A stretch of 64,000 bases of DNA from Sphingosinicella sp. LHD-64 (GTDB taxonomy: Bacteria > Pseudomonadota > Alphaproteobacteria > Sphingomonadales > Sphingomonadaceae), in assembly GCF_031157375.1 (NCBI RefSeq), contig NZ_JAVIFV010000003.1:1-64000 (forward strand), read 5' to 3'. Shown piece after piece: positions 17,113-28,302 of this stretch (positions are counted from its first letter, which is position 1; each line of letters opens with the position of its first letter). The notes under the pieces were generated by a model. The model was not told the origin of the DNA, ran no database searches, and was given only the letters and a program-made list of their open reading frames with translations. The translations under genes were made by a program, and so were the position numbers.

Positions 17113-18090
17113 TTAACGGCGGGCGCGACCAGGCGCAGCGGCCGCGAATCGTCTCGGCGGCGGCGCGCTCGACGATTCCGGCATCAGCAGGCGCACGCGG
17201 CGATTGGCGAAATCGACGGAGACCCGGTCGAACAGGCGCAGGGCATCCATGCCAAGCAGGATGGCCGGGCGGTTGGTGAGCCGCAGCTGGCGGAACACAT
17301 GTGCATCGGCGAACGCGACCGGCAGGTGCTCGATGGTGAGGCCGCCGAGCTGGACGCGCTGTGCGACCGCCGCATCAGCCCTGAGCTCGCCGCCGGTGAC
17401 GCTGACCAGGCCGACCGGCACGGTTGGCCCGAGCCGCCCCCGCCGCTCGAGACGCCGGCGCAGCGCATCGTTGCCGATCGTGAATTGCGCGCCGGTGTCG
17501 ACGATCACATAGACCCGCTGGCCGTCGACGGACGCATCGACCAGGATGAGCCGGCCGAAACGATTGCGCGCGGTGATCACGATCGTGTCCCCGTCCCATC
17601 GCTCGTCCCGCCGGCGCGAGGGCGTGACCGTCATCTCCTTCCGCTCGAAATCGAACACGACCCGCTGCGACTGGAGGCTGTCGACGCCCAGCATGCCGAC
17701 GGCGCCGAGATTGGTCTGCGCCAGCGCAGGCGCATGGATGTCCCGCATCCGCCGCGATCCGACCTGGAGCTCGTCCAGCACGACGGTGGGGATCCGACTG
17801 GCCTCGGTCATGCTGTGCACCATCGCCGGGCGGCCAGGGCCGAGCCGCAGCGTCTGGGCAAGCTCGCGCGAGATCACCGTGCGTTCAGAGCCGGTGTCGA
17901 TGACGAACGGGAACGGCCCCTGCCCTCCGATGCTGACCGGCACCGTCAGACGCGACGCGGCGTCGTCGCTGGTGCCGAGGGTCTCCGCCGTCTGCTGGTC
18001 GGGCAAAGGTGAAGGCGGCGACGGGGGCGCCTGCCCCCAAAGAGGTGCCGCCAGGGCCAGCAGGCCGCCCACAAGCAGGATCGCGCGCAC
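17113..18090 (-). CDS. Exported protein with two retroviral-type aspartyl protease domains
   Basis: This 325-residue protein starts at a GTG (18090) directly before a hydrophobic signal peptide (about 3-22); an in-frame extension upstream has no ribosome site. Two pepsin-retropepsin-like units follow, each with the catalytic-loop signature: FVIDTGSERT in the first and VIVDTGAQFT in the second, each later joined by a flap or LGMD-type segment (GMLGVDSL and ILLGMDAL). One chain therefore carries both lobes, as in other alphaproteobacterial members. The substrate is unknown; a periplasmic location is predicted. Confidence 0.85.
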   Translation of the reverse strand: MRAILLVGGLLALAAPLWGQAPPSPPSPLPDQQTAETLGTSDDAASRLTVPVSIGGQGPFPFVIDTGSERTVISRELAQTLRLGPGRPAMVHSMTEASRIPTVVLDELQVGSRRMRDIHAPALAQTNLGAVGMLGVDSLQSQRVVFDFERKEMTVTPSRRRDERWDGDTIVITARNRFGRLILVDASVDGQRVYVIVDTGAQFTIGNDALRRRLERRGRLGPTVPVGLVSVTGGELRADAAVAQRVQLGGLTIEHLPVAFADAHVFRQLRLTNRPAILLGMDALRLFDRVSVDFANRRVRLLMPESSSAPPPRRFAAAAPGRARR

Positions 18091-18190
18091 GTTCCCGACT
18101 CCCTCTCCGCATTGTTTCGCCGGCAAAAATACCGCGAAACGGGACAAAGGGGAAACGCTTCGACGAATGGCGCCCGGCGTTCTGCGAACG

Positions 18191-18952
18191 TCAGACCACG
18201 GCCAGCGCGCGCTCCCGCAGCCGCTCGACCGCGGCGGCATGGATGCCCGGCGTCGAGATCAGCACGCCGAACGCCTCGCCCGAGGCGGTGTTGAAGGCGA
18301 GCGGCTGGCCAAGCGCGCCGGTGACGGTGGCGCCCGCCTCCTCGGCGATCAGGGCGGCGGCGGCGATGTCCCATTCGAAGCCCCAGCGCAGGGTGGCGAG
18401 CAGATCGGCCTCGCCGGCCGCGACCATGGCGATGCGCAGCGCGATCGAATTGGGCTTGGCGACCGGCACGAGGTCGCGGTCGACCTTGGGCAGCGAATCG
18501 GCCGGCACCCGGGCGCCGGTCAGCTCGGTGCGGGCGCTGACGCGGAGCCGTGCGCCGTTGCGCCAGCTCCCCTGTCCGCGCGAGGCGGTCCACAATTCCT
18601 TGCGCAGCGGCGCCGCCAGCGCGCCGAGCACGGGCACGCGGTCCTCGATCAAAGCCACCGACACGCACCAGCCGGGACGGCTGCGGACATAGTCGCGCGT
18701 CCCGTCGATCGGATCGACCACCCAGAGCCGCCGCCGCTCGATCCGGTCGGAGAGGTCCACAGTCTCCTCAGAAAGCCAGCCCGCTTCGGAATCAAGCGCG
18801 TTCAACTGGTCGCGCAAGAAGGCGTCCACCTCGAGATCGACGTCGCAGACCGGCTGGCCGGGCACCTTCTCCCAGCGGCGGAAATCGGTGCCGAAGCGGG
18901 CGGCGGCGATCTTGCCGGCCGCCTCGACGATCTCGGCAACCTCCTCAAGCAC
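18191..18952 (-). CDS. cysQ: 3'(2'),5'-bisphosphate nucleotidase / inositol monophosphatase family
   Basis: A 253-residue Mg-dependent phosphatase. Metal sites are visible as LSEE(T) at about 66-70 and DPIDGTRDY in the middle, plus the late WD(IAAAALIAEEAG) motif. CysQ hydrolyses PAP made during sulfate assimilation; related inositol phosphatases share the same motifs, so the exact substrate is inferred. The start overlaps the stop of pmbA by 8 bases, so it belongs to the ubiA-pmbA-cysQ transcript. Confidence 0.85.
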   Translation of the reverse strand: MLEEVAEIVEAAGKIAAARFGTDFRRWEKVPGQPVCDVDLEVDAFLRDQLNALDSEAGWLSEETVDLSDRIERRRLWVVDPIDGTRDYVRSRPGWCVSVALIEDRVPVLGALAAPLRKELWTASRGQGSWRNGARLRVSARTELTGARVPADSLPKVDRDLVPVAKPNSIALRIAMVAAGEADLLATLRWGFEWDIAAAALIAEEAGATVTGALGQPLAFNTASGEAFGVLISTPGIHAAAVERLRERALAVV

Positions 18953-20300
18953 CGGCGACGGTCATCCCTTCGATGCGCAGGGTGGGAACATTGATCGTGC
19001 GGCGATGTTCCAGGTCGTTCGCCACAGCAAGGTTTCGATACATGTCGATGAGGTTGCCGGCGATGGTGATCTCCGCCACCGGCGTGGTGATCTCGCCATT
19101 CTCGATCAGAAAGCCGGAGGCGCCGCGGCTGTAGTCGCCAGTCACCGCATTGACGCCGCTGCCGATCATCTCGGTGACGTAGAGGCCGCGGCCGATGTCG
19201 GCGATCAGCTCGGCCGGGCTGAGGCTGCCCGGCTCCAGATGGACGTTGGTCGCGCCCGCGCCCGGCGGGCCACCGACGCCGCGCGAGGCGTGGCCGGTCA
19301 CTTCCAGGCCCAGCTGGCGCGCCGAGGCTGCGGTCATCAGCCAGCCGGTGACGCGGCCGCCGTCGACCAGCCGGCGCGGTGCGGTCGCCACGCCTTCGCC
19401 GTCGAACGGCTTCGACCTGAGGCCGCGCGGCCGGTGCGGATCGTCGACGATGACGATATGCTCGGGAAAGAGCGTCTCGTCCTCGCGGCCGATCAGGAAG
19501 CTGTGCCGGCGGGCGATCGCCGGGCCGTTCATCGCGCCGACCAGACTGCCGACCAGCCCGCCCCCCACGCGCGGATCGAACACGACGGGCATCGTACCGC
19601 TGGAAAGGCGGCCGGGATTGAGCCGCTTCACCGTCCGCTCGCCGGCCAGCCGCCCGACCTCCTCCGGCGAATCGAGATCCGCATAATGGCGTGCGCTGTG
19701 GCTGGCCTGGTCGCGCTGCATGTCGCCGCCGGTGCCGGCGAGCACGCTCGCCCAGATCCCGTAGCCGCTGGCCGAATAGGCGCGGGCGAAGCCGGCACTG
19801 GTCGCGAGCGCGATCACGGTGCGTCCGGCGCTCACCCCGCCGCCCTCGCTGTTGGTGACGCCGGGAACGGCGCGGGCCGCGTCCTCCACCGCCAGCGCGC
19901 CTTCCTTCAGCTCGGCCGGAGACGGGTCGGTGCCGTCGTCGGAATCGATCGCGGGCAGATCGCCGCGCAACAGGCGCTCCGCCGGCGCGAGCCCGGCATA
20001 GGGGTCCTCCGGCGCCTGGCGCGCCATCGCCGCGGCGCGCTCGACCAGCGCGCCCAGCGCGTCGCCCGAAAGATCGGATGAGGAGACGCTCGCCGAACGC
20101 GTTCCGATGAAGACCCGAAGGCCGATTTCCTCGCCCTCCGAACGCGTCACATCCTCGAGCGCGCCGAGACGGACCTGCACGTTGGTGGATGCGTCACCGA
20201 AATAGAGCACGTCGGCGGCATCGGCCCCCGCCTTGATCGCGGCATCGACGAGCGCGGCGGCGCGCGCCTCGGCTTCCTTCACACTGAGCATCAGGAGCAC
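18945..20300 (-). CDS. pmbA: TldD/PmbA family metalloprotease subunit
   Basis: A 451-residue protein of the PmbA/TldE branch. Visible family features are the N-terminal VQVRLGALEDVTRSEGEEIGLRV region in pieces, GVGGPPGAGATN, and the C-terminal GDYSRGASGFLIENGEI signature. PmbA pairs with TldD in a cytoplasmic protease that cuts unfolded or modified peptides such as microcin B17; the TldD partner is not in the window. An ATG nine bases downstream (20291) is an alternative start. It lies 28 bases after ubiA. Confidence 0.92.
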   Translation of the reverse strand: MLLMLSVKEAEARAAALVDAAIKAGADAADVLYFGDASTNVQVRLGALEDVTRSEGEEIGLRVFIGTRSASVSSSDLSGDALGALVERAAAMARQAPEDPYAGLAPAERLLRGDLPAIDSDDGTDPSPAELKEGALAVEDAARAVPGVTNSEGGGVSAGRTVIALATSAGFARAYSASGYGIWASVLAGTGGDMQRDQASHSARHYADLDSPEEVGRLAGERTVKRLNPGRLSSGTMPVVFDPRVGGGLVGSLVGAMNGPAIARRHSFLIGREDETLFPEHIVIVDDPHRPRGLRSKPFDGEGVATAPRRLVDGGRVTGWLMTAASARQLGLEVTGHASRGVGGPPGAGATNVHLEPGSLSPAELIADIGRGLYVTEMIGSGVNAVTGDYSRGASGFLIENGEITTPVAEITIAGNLIDMYRNLAVANDLEHRRTINVPTLRIEGMTVAGA

Positions 20301-20328
20301 CTAGGACCGTACGTCCCAAAAGCAAGCC

Positions 20329-21258
20329 TCAAGCCGTTCCGACCACGAAGCAGGCGGCGAACATGAGCAGCCCTGCGAAGCGGTTGGCGCGGAACTTGGC
20401 GAGCGCGTCGGCGCCGTCGTCGGGCTTCAATGCCGCGACCTGCCAGACGAGATGCAATGCGATCGGCAGCAGTGCGAGCAGCGCAAACCATTCGATCCGC
20501 ACCTCGCGGACGGCGGCAGCCCACAGGGCGAGCGCGAAGGCGTAGCACAGGATGACTCCGGCCCGCGCATGCCGCCCCAGCGCGCGCGCCGAGGACTTCA
20601 CCCCAACCAAGGCATCGTCCTCCTTGTCCTGCAGCGCGTAGATCGTGTCGTAGCCGATCACCCAGAAGATCGACCCGGCATAGAGCAACAGCGCCGGTGC
20701 TTCGATCCGCCCGGTCACAGCCGGCCAGCCAACCAGAGCCGCCCAGGAAAAGACGAGGCCGAGCCAGGCCTGCGGCCACCAGGTGATCCGTTTCATGAAG
20801 GGATAGGCAGCGACCAAAGCGAGGCTGCCCAGCGACAGGACCTGGGCAAGCGGATCGAGCTGGAGCAGCACGACGAGCCCGATCAGGCTCATCGCCACGA
20901 GCAACGCCCAGGCGCTTTTGAGCGACACCCGGCCGCGCGCCAGCGGGCGCAGGCGCGTGCGCTCCACCTGCCGGTCGAGATCGCGGTCGACGATGTCGTT
21001 GTACACGCAGCCCGCGCTGCGCATCGCCCAGGCGCCGAGCCCGAGCCAGGCGACCAGCGCCCAGCCCTGCACGCCGCGCCCGGCGCCCTCGCCGCCGGCC
21101 AGCGCCACGCTCCACGCCCCAGGCCAGAACAGCAGCCAGGCCCCGATCGGCCGGTCGAGCCGGATCAGCGAGGCGAACGGCCGGATGCGCGCCGGCAGCG
21201 CGCCGATCAGGCCGCGTTGCTCGCTATCGGGGACGATGTCGTTTTCGGTTGCGGACAC
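20329..21258 (-). CDS. ubiA: 4-hydroxybenzoate polyprenyltransferase
   Basis: This 309-residue inner-membrane enzyme attaches the polyprenyl chain to 4-hydroxybenzoate in ubiquinone synthesis. The two Asp-rich prenyl-diphosphate motifs are NDIVDRDLD (87-95) and YALQDKEDD, with about eight membrane helices. A GTG at 21258 was preferred because it avoids overlap with the divergent rsmE start at 21285 and leaves a plausible N-terminus (SATENDIVPD); the frame is open to 21315. It heads the ubiA-pmbA-cysQ run. Confidence 0.92.
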   Translation of the reverse strand: MSATENDIVPDSEQRGLIGALPARIRPFASLIRLDRPIGAWLLFWPGAWSVALAGGEGAGRGVQGWALVAWLGLGAWAMRSAGCVYNDIVDRDLDRQVERTRLRPLARGRVSLKSAWALLVAMSLIGLVVLLQLDPLAQVLSLGSLALVAAYPFMKRITWWPQAWLGLVFSWAALVGWPAVTGRIEAPALLLYAGSIFWVIGYDTIYALQDKEDDALVGVKSSARALGRHARAGVILCYAFALALWAAAVREVRIEWFALLALLPIALHLVWQVAALKPDDGADALAKFRANRFAGLLMFAACFVVGTA

Positions 21259-21284
21259 GGCCCCCACTTGCCGTAGGTAGCGCA

Positions 21285-23049
<1,765 letters not shown>

Positions 23050-23141
23050 TCCTTCCGACATGTGTCGGGCTGGCGTGGCGGCCGGCCGTTCCCTACGATC
23101 CCGGGCATATCGATTCCTGGGCTCAATCGGGGGAAACTCGC

Positions 23142-23885
23142 ATGCGTCTCGCTCTTGCCGCCTTGGCCGCACTGGCCGCACTCGCCCTTCACGCCGCGCC
23201 GGCGCTCGCCCAGTCCGGCGAGCCGATCCTGTCCGCGCAGGGCAGCCTGACCGGCTGCGATCCCGCCCGCGGCGACCATCAGGTGCGGCTCGAATCCGGG
23301 CGGCGCTATTATCTGCGCGCGGCCTCGGAGGATTTCGACACCGTTCTCAGGCTCTACCGCAGCGGACAGGGCGACGTGATCCAGGAGAATGACGATTCGG
23401 AGGGCAGCACCAATTCCCGCATCGCCTTTGCCCCGTCGGGGACCGGCGACTATTGCCTGCGCGTGACCGCCTATGGCGGCGGCGGCGGCGCGGGCAACTA
23501 CACCGTCACCGCGGAAATGGCCCCGCCCCTGCCCGACGCGCGCAGCCGCCCGACCCGGATGGTCCGCGCCACCCAGCGCATCTACGAGGGCGATCTCGGC
23601 GGCGGCGCGGGCGAGGACGGCGGGTCCGAGCATGACTATGCGATCACCCTGCGCGCCGGCGAGGCCGTGCTGATCAGCGCCGAATCCGAGGCCTTCGATC
23701 CGGTCGTCCGCGTCTACCGCGCCGACCAGCGCGAGGGCGATCCGCTCGCCACCGACGACGACAGCGGCGCCGGCTTCAACGCCCTGCTCGCGTTCGCGCC
23801 CGAGGAGGCCGGAGACTATATCGTCCGCGTCGCCTCGTTCAGCAGCGACCGCGGCGGCGCCTACACATTGCGCGTCACGGAGTAG
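23142..23885 (+). CDS. Secreted protein with two PPC-like beta domains
   Basis: This 247-residue protein has a clear signal peptide (about 1-24, cleaved after ALAQ). The mature part is two similar beta-sandwich units, each with the pattern Y-x-L-R-A-(A/G)...F-D-(T/P)-V-(L/V)-R-(L/V)-Y-R... D-D-(D)-S... FAP...GDY, which matches the pre-peptidase C-terminal (PPC) fold. PPC domains usually accompany secreted proteases, but here they form the whole protein, so the function is unknown; it may bind a cell-surface ligand. Confidence 0.7.
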   Translation: MRLALAALAALAALALHAAPALAQSGEPILSAQGSLTGCDPARGDHQVRLESGRRYYLRAASEDFDTVLRLYRSGQGDVIQENDDSEGSTNSRIAFAPSGTGDYCLRVTAYGGGGGAGNYTVTAEMAPPLPDARSRPTRMVRATQRIYEGDLGGGAGEDGGSEHDYAITLRAGEAVLISAESEAFDPVVRVYRADQREGDPLATDDDSGAGFNALLAFAPEEAGDYIVRVASFSSDRGGAYTLRVTE

Positions 23886-23889
23886 GCGC

Positions 23890-24543
23890 TCACCGGCAAT
23901 AGGGCCCGCGGCCCATGTCGAAGTGCATGTGATTGTAGTGGAAGCGGTTGGCGTCGGGGCCGAGCGTGATGTTGAAGCGCCGGCACCCGGCCTCGTGGAT
24001 CGTGCGCAGGAACTGGCGCACGTCGCCATCGTCGCCGTCCCAGCCCGCCTCGACCGTCACCCGCCGACCGTCGGCGAGAACGAAGCCCGACACGTCGACC
24101 GCATTGGCGAAGGCATGTTCGGACAGCCGCGCCCCCGCCTGCCCGTTGACCCCGCGGCAGGCATAGGTGCCGAACGTCTCGATCCGGACGACGCGCGAAT
24201 CGAGGAAGCGGCTGGCGGCGGGCTGCACCGCCTCGCGCGTCCAGCGGGCGAACTGGCGCGCGAGCGGGCAGGTCATCGCTTCGAGATTGGTCGTCGGCGT
24301 GCCGATGTCGAGCAGCTGCACCGCGCCGATCGCCGAGCAGCCGCCGGAATAGCGCCGGTCCTCGAGCAGACGGAACTCGACCCGCTCGTCCCTGAGCTCG
24401 GAAAGGCATTGCCGGGTCGTGGCGCTTGGCGGCTCTTCCCTTGGCGGACGCTCGGGGCGCGGACGTTGCTGGGGCGGCGGTTCGCTGCGCGGAATGCATC
24501 CCGCGAGCGCCAGCATCAACGCCAGGATGAGCCCCCGCCGCAT
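23890..24543 (-). CDS. Extensin-like lipoprotein
   Basis: A 217-residue exported protein. The start at 24543 gives a lipoprotein signal with lipobox LAGC (about 14-17), followed by a Pro/Arg-rich spacer. The rest is the extensin-like C-terminal domain, with conserved cysteines, the SEHAFANAVDVSGF metal-type motif and HYNHMHFD near the end, similar to D,D-peptidase-like His/Asp sites. The biochemical role is not established. A paralogue lies at 36379-37107. Confidence 0.85.
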   Translation of the reverse strand: MRRGLILALMLALAGCIPRSEPPPQQRPRPERPPREEPPSATTRQCLSELRDERVEFRLLEDRRYSGGCSAIGAVQLLDIGTPTTNLEAMTCPLARQFARWTREAVQPAASRFLDSRVVRIETFGTYACRGVNGQAGARLSEHAFANAVDVSGFVLADGRRVTVEAGWDGDDGDVRQFLRTIHEAGCRRFNITLGPDANRFHYNHMHFDMGRGPYCR

Positions 24544-24691
24544 GATGGAATCCTGATTCGGCCATGCGTCCGGGTCAATATCGACGAGTCGAAACGCTCC
24601 CCGCTTGCGGCGGACCGAACTCTCCCCTAGGGCCGTCGACGGGCCACGCCGCCCCAACGCGGTGCGGGCTCTCTGGAAGGAGAGTCATGAC

Positions 24692-25855
24692 ATGACTGAC
24701 GTGAAGACCGACACCACAGGTGCGCCTGCGCGCCTGGAAAAACCCCGGGAGCGCCCCGCGCGTCCCTATTTCTCCTCCGGCCCCTGCGCGAAGCCGCCGG
24801 GCTGGTCACCTGAAAAGCTCGCCACTGGCAGCCTCGGGCGCTCGCACCGCTCGAAGCTCGGCAAGGCGCGCCTCCAGCATTGCATCGATCTGATGCGCGA
24901 GACGCTGCACCTGCCGGCGACGCACCGGATCGGCATCGTCCCGGGCTCCGATACGGGCGCCTTCGAGATGGCGATGTGGACGATGCTCGGCGCCCGCCCG
25001 GTGACCGCGCTCGCCTGGGAAAGCTTCGGTGAAGGTTGGATCACCGACGCGGCCAAGCAGCTCAAGCTCGACCCGACCGTCATCCGCGCCGATTACGGCC
25101 AACTCCCCGACCTCGAGCAGGTCGACTGGTCGAACGACGTCCTGTTCACCTGGAACGGCACCACCTCGGGCGTGCGCGTCCCCGACGGCGACTGGATCCC
25201 CGACGATCGCCAGGGCCTGAGCTTCGCCGACGCGACCTCGGCCGTGTTCGCCTATGATCTGCCGTGGGACAAGATCGACGTCGCCACCTTCTCCTGGCAA
25301 AAGGTGCTGGGCGGCGAAGGCGCGCATGGCGTGCTGATCCTCGGCCCGCGCGCCGTCGAGCGGCTGCAGAGCCACACGCCCGCTTGGCCGCTTCCGAAGG
25401 TCTTCCGCCTGATGTCCAGGGGCGCGCTTGCCGAGGGCGTGTTCAAGGGCGAGACGATCAACACCCCCTCGATGCTCGCGGTCGAGGATGCGATCTTCGC
25501 GCTCGAATGGGCACGGATGCACGGCAGCCTCTACGGCCTCATCGCCCGCAGCGATGCCAATGCGGCAGCGCTCGATGCGATCGTCGAAAGCCGCACGTGG
25601 CTCGGCCACCTCGCCGCCGATCCGGCCAGCCGCTCGAAGACCAGCGTCTGCCTCACCGTCGAGGGGGCCGACGAAGCGCTGATCAAGAAGATGGCGGCGC
25701 TGCTCGAGGCGGAGGATGCCGCCTACGACGTCGCCGGCTATCGCGATGCTCCGCCGGGTCTCAGGATCTGGTGCGGCGCCACCGTCGACACCGCCGACAT
25801 CGAGGCGCTCGGCCCTTGGCTCGACTGGGCCTACGAAACCGCGAAGTCGTCCTGA
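24692..25855 (+). CDS. serC: Phosphoserine aminotransferase
   Basis: This 387-residue PLP enzyme converts 3-phosphohydroxypyruvate and glutamate to phosphoserine in serine synthesis. The PLP lysine lies in FSWQKVLGGEGAHG, the phosphate-binding region in FSSGPCAKPPGW, and the active-site TWNGTTSGVRVP follows the alphaproteobacterial type of SerC. The ATG at 24692 was chosen; an ATG at 24687 is out of frame and closes at once. It is followed after about 100 bases by serA. Confidence 0.95.
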   Translation: MTDVKTDTTGAPARLEKPRERPARPYFSSGPCAKPPGWSPEKLATGSLGRSHRSKLGKARLQHCIDLMRETLHLPATHRIGIVPGSDTGAFEMAMWTMLGARPVTALAWESFGEGWITDAAKQLKLDPTVIRADYGQLPDLEQVDWSNDVLFTWNGTTSGVRVPDGDWIPDDRQGLSFADATSAVFAYDLPWDKIDVATFSWQKVLGGEGAHGVLILGPRAVERLQSHTPAWPLPKVFRLMSRGALAEGVFKGETINTPSMLAVEDAIFALEWARMHGSLYGLIARSDANAAALDAIVESRTWLGHLAADPASRSKTSVCLTVEGADEALIKKMAALLEAEDAAYDVAGYRDAPPGLRIWCGATVDTADIEALGPWLDWAYETAKSS

Positions 25856-25862
25856 CCCAAAT

Positions 25863-25949
25863 CGTCACCCCGGCGCAGGCCGGGGTCCCGGCGCGGAAAC
25901 GCGCTGCTTCCTTCACCCCACGAGATCCCGGCTTTCGCTGGGATGACGG
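25863..25949. repeat. REP-like intergenic inverted repeat (family A)
   Basis: CGTCACCCCGGCGCAGGCC at the left and GATCCCGGCTTTCGCTGG plus GATGACGG at the right form the inverted arms. It fills almost the whole gap between serC and serA and ends 9 bases before the serA start, so the serA ribosome site lies in or next to its arm. It may tune serA expression relative to serC. Confidence 0.75.
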
Positions 25950-25957
25950 AGTAGAAA

Positions 25958-27535
25958 ATGCCCAAAGTCCTGATCTCCGACCAGATGGACCCCAATGCCG
26001 CCGAAATCTTCCGCGCCAACGGCGTCGAGGTCGACGAGAAGCCCGGCCTCAGCAAGGACGAGCTGAAGGCGATCATCGGTCAGTATGACGGCCTCGCCAT
26101 CCGCTCGGCCACCAAGGTCACCGCCGACGTGCTGGAAGCGGCGACCAACCTGAAGGTCGTCGGCCGTGCCGGCATCGGCGTCGACAATGTCGACATCCCC
26201 GCCGCCACGGCACGCGGCGTGGTCGTCATGAACACCCCGTTCGGCAACTCGATCACCACCGCCGAACACGCGATCGCGCTGATGTTCGCCCTCGCCCGCG
26301 AGCTGCCGCAAGCCGACGCCTCCACCCAGGCCGGCAAGTGGGAGAAGAACCGCTTCATGGGCGTCGAGCTGACCTCGAAGACGCTCGGCCTGATCGGTTG
26401 CGGCAATATCGGCTCGATCGTGGCGGACCGGGCGCTCGGTCTCAAGATGAAGGTGATCGCCTACGATCCCTTCCTCACGCCGGAGCGTGCCGTCGATCTC
26501 GGCGTCGAGAAGGTCGAGCTCGACCAGCTCCTCGCCCGCGCCGACTTCATCACGCTTCACACCCCGCTCACGGATCAGACCCGGAACGTCCTCAGCCGCG
26601 AGAATCTGGCGAAGGCCAAGAAGGGCGTGCGCATCATCAACTGCGCGCGCGGCGGCCTGATCGATGAGGCGGCACTCCAGGACGCGCTGGAGAGCGGCCA
26701 GGTCGGCGGCGCGGCGCTCGATGTGTTCGTCGAAGAGCCGGCGAAGGCCAACCCCCTGTTCGGCGCGCCGAACCTGGTCGCTACGCCCCATCTCGGCGCC
26801 TCGACGACCGAGGCGCAGGTCAATGTCGCCATCCAGGTCGCCGAGCAGATGAGCGACTATCTGGTGCGCGGCGGCGTCACCAACGCACTCAACATGCCGT
26901 CGCTCAGCGCCGAGGAGGCGCCAAAGCTGAAGCCCTATATGGAGCTGGCCGAGAAGCTCGGTTCGTTGCTCGGTCAGGTCGAGGGTGATCATGTCCAGAA
27001 GGTCTCGATCGAGGTCGAGGGCGCCGCGGCGGAGCTCAACCAGAAACCGATCACCGCGGCCGTGCTCGCCGGCCTGATGAGCGTCTATTCCGACACGGTG
27101 AACATGGTGAACGCGCCGTTCCTGGCGAAAGAGCGCGGCCTCGACGTGCGCGAGGTGCGCCACGCGTACGAGGGCGACTATCACACCCTGCTGCGCGTCA
27201 CGGCCGCGACCTCCAACGGGCCGCGCACCGTTGCCGGCACCCTGTTCGGCAATGCGTCCCCACGCCTCGTCGACATGTTCGGCGTCGCGGTCGAGGCCGA
27301 TCTTGCCGGCGAGATGATCTACTTCGTCAACGAGGACAAGCCGGGCTTCATCGGGCGCCTCGGCACCGCATTGGGCGAGGCTGAGGTCAACATCGCGACC
27401 TTCCACCTGGGGCGTCGCGACGTGGGCGGCGAGGCGGTGGCCCTGGTTTCGGTCGACGGCCATATCGGCGGCCCACTCGTGGAGACGCTCAATGCGCTGC
27501 CGGGGGTCAAGCGGGTCACGCCGCTTCGGTTCTGA
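25958..27535 (+). CDS. serA: D-3-phosphoglycerate dehydrogenase
   Basis: A 525-residue cytoplasmic enzyme for the first step of serine synthesis. The NAD loop is GLIGCGNIGSIVADRA at about 146-161, the catalytic Arg/Glu/His set lies in NCARGGLIDEAAL, and ATPHLGASTTEAQ. The C-terminus carries the intervening domain of long (type I) enzymes and a final ACT domain (YFVNEDKPGFIGRLGTAL...), which usually binds serine for feedback inhibition. It follows serC, giving a serC-serA unit. Confidence 0.97.
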   Translation: MPKVLISDQMDPNAAEIFRANGVEVDEKPGLSKDELKAIIGQYDGLAIRSATKVTADVLEAATNLKVVGRAGIGVDNVDIPAATARGVVVMNTPFGNSITTAEHAIALMFALARELPQADASTQAGKWEKNRFMGVELTSKTLGLIGCGNIGSIVADRALGLKMKVIAYDPFLTPERAVDLGVEKVELDQLLARADFITLHTPLTDQTRNVLSRENLAKAKKGVRIINCARGGLIDEAALQDALESGQVGGAALDVFVEEPAKANPLFGAPNLVATPHLGASTTEAQVNVAIQVAEQMSDYLVRGGVTNALNMPSLSAEEAPKLKPYMELAEKLGSLLGQVEGDHVQKVSIEVEGAAAELNQKPITAAVLAGLMSVYSDTVNMVNAPFLAKERGLDVREVRHAYEGDYHTLLRVTAATSNGPRTVAGTLFGNASPRLVDMFGVAVEADLAGEMIYFVNEDKPGFIGRLGTALGEAEVNIATFHLGRRDVGGEAVALVSVDGHIGGPLVETLNALPGVKRVTPLRF

Positions 27536-27671
27536 ATCGAACCCGCCGACGATGCTTCGCGTAGCGACAAGAGGCGGCAGAAGGTCCTGACGAGGGCCGC
27601 GCCTTCGGTTTTCGGACCGGATGCGCTATGAGCTTACTCGGATCCTCGTGAAGTCCGCAGAAAGGATTCCG

Positions 27672-28217
27672 ATGATCGTCGTGCAGATCATCCTCTCGAT
27701 CCTGACGCTCTGGCTGCTCTACCATTTGATGGTTTGGGCGATCCCGATCGTGACGGCGCTGGCCCTCGGTTATCTCGCGCTCCAGAGCGGCTCGGGCTGG
27801 CTCGCCGCGATCGGCGTAGGGTTCCTCGGCGCGGCACTGGCACTGGGCATCATCCATCTCGGCATGGCTTGTCGATCGCTGTGGATCAGGCTGCCGATTA
27901 TGTTGGCTTTCATTGGCCCCGCCGCCTGGGGCGGTGCGATCGCCGTCCATTCGATGTCGATCCAGACCGGCGCGCAGGGGCAGATTTGGCCGATCGTTGC
28001 AGGCGCGTTCGGCGGCCTTGTTTTCGGCGTACTGGCCTTCATCCGGCTGATCGGAATGACCGGCAACTCGGCTGCACCTGCGCGGTCTGTTGCGATGGCG
28101 CCGAAGAGCGAGCAGCAACCGCCGGAGCCGAAGGTAGTCTATTATCATCCGATCCAGCCTGTCAGACCTCGACTCGCCGATGCGCGGAGCGAGAACGGTC
28201 CGACCATTGATCTCTAA
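27672..28217 (+). CDS. Predicted inner-membrane protein, unknown function
   Basis: A 181-residue protein with about four or five hydrophobic segments in the first 140 residues (IIVVQIILSILTLWLL, IPIVTALALGYLAL, GVGFLGAALALGIIHLG, IWPIVAGAFGGLVFGVLAF) and a hydrophilic Pro/Arg tail. The start at 27672 was preferred because AAAGGA lies five bases before it; an ATG at 27621 is possible. I do not recognise a family. Its codon bias is weaker than the neighbours and it sits beside a toxin-antitoxin pair, so the 27.6-29.6 kb stretch looks accessory. Confidence 0.6.
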   Translation: MIVVQIILSILTLWLLYHLMVWAIPIVTALALGYLALQSGSGWLAAIGVGFLGAALALGIIHLGMACRSLWIRLPIMLAFIGPAAWGGAIAVHSMSIQTGAQGQIWPIVAGAFGGLVFGVLAFIRLIGMTGNSAAPARSVAMAPKSEQQPPEPKVVYYHPIQPVRPRLADARSENGPTIDL

Positions 28218-28258
28218 TGCCGGCGGCGGCTTACCCAGGATCTCAGAATAGATTGAAA

Positions 28259-28279
28259 TGCACGGCGTTATGCCGTACA
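28259..28279. promoter_or_regulatory. Inverted repeat before the antitoxin gene, likely TacA operator
   Basis: TGCACGGC (28259-28266) and GCCGTACA (28272-28279) are inverted with one mismatch around a 5-base centre. It ends 24 bases before the antitoxin start and just before its AGGAG ribosome site. Ribbon-helix-helix antitoxins of the DUF1778 type bind such dyads to repress their own operon, so the role is inferred from family behaviour. Confidence 0.55.
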
Positions 28280-28302
28280 TTGGCAGAACTAGGAGCGCAG
28301 CC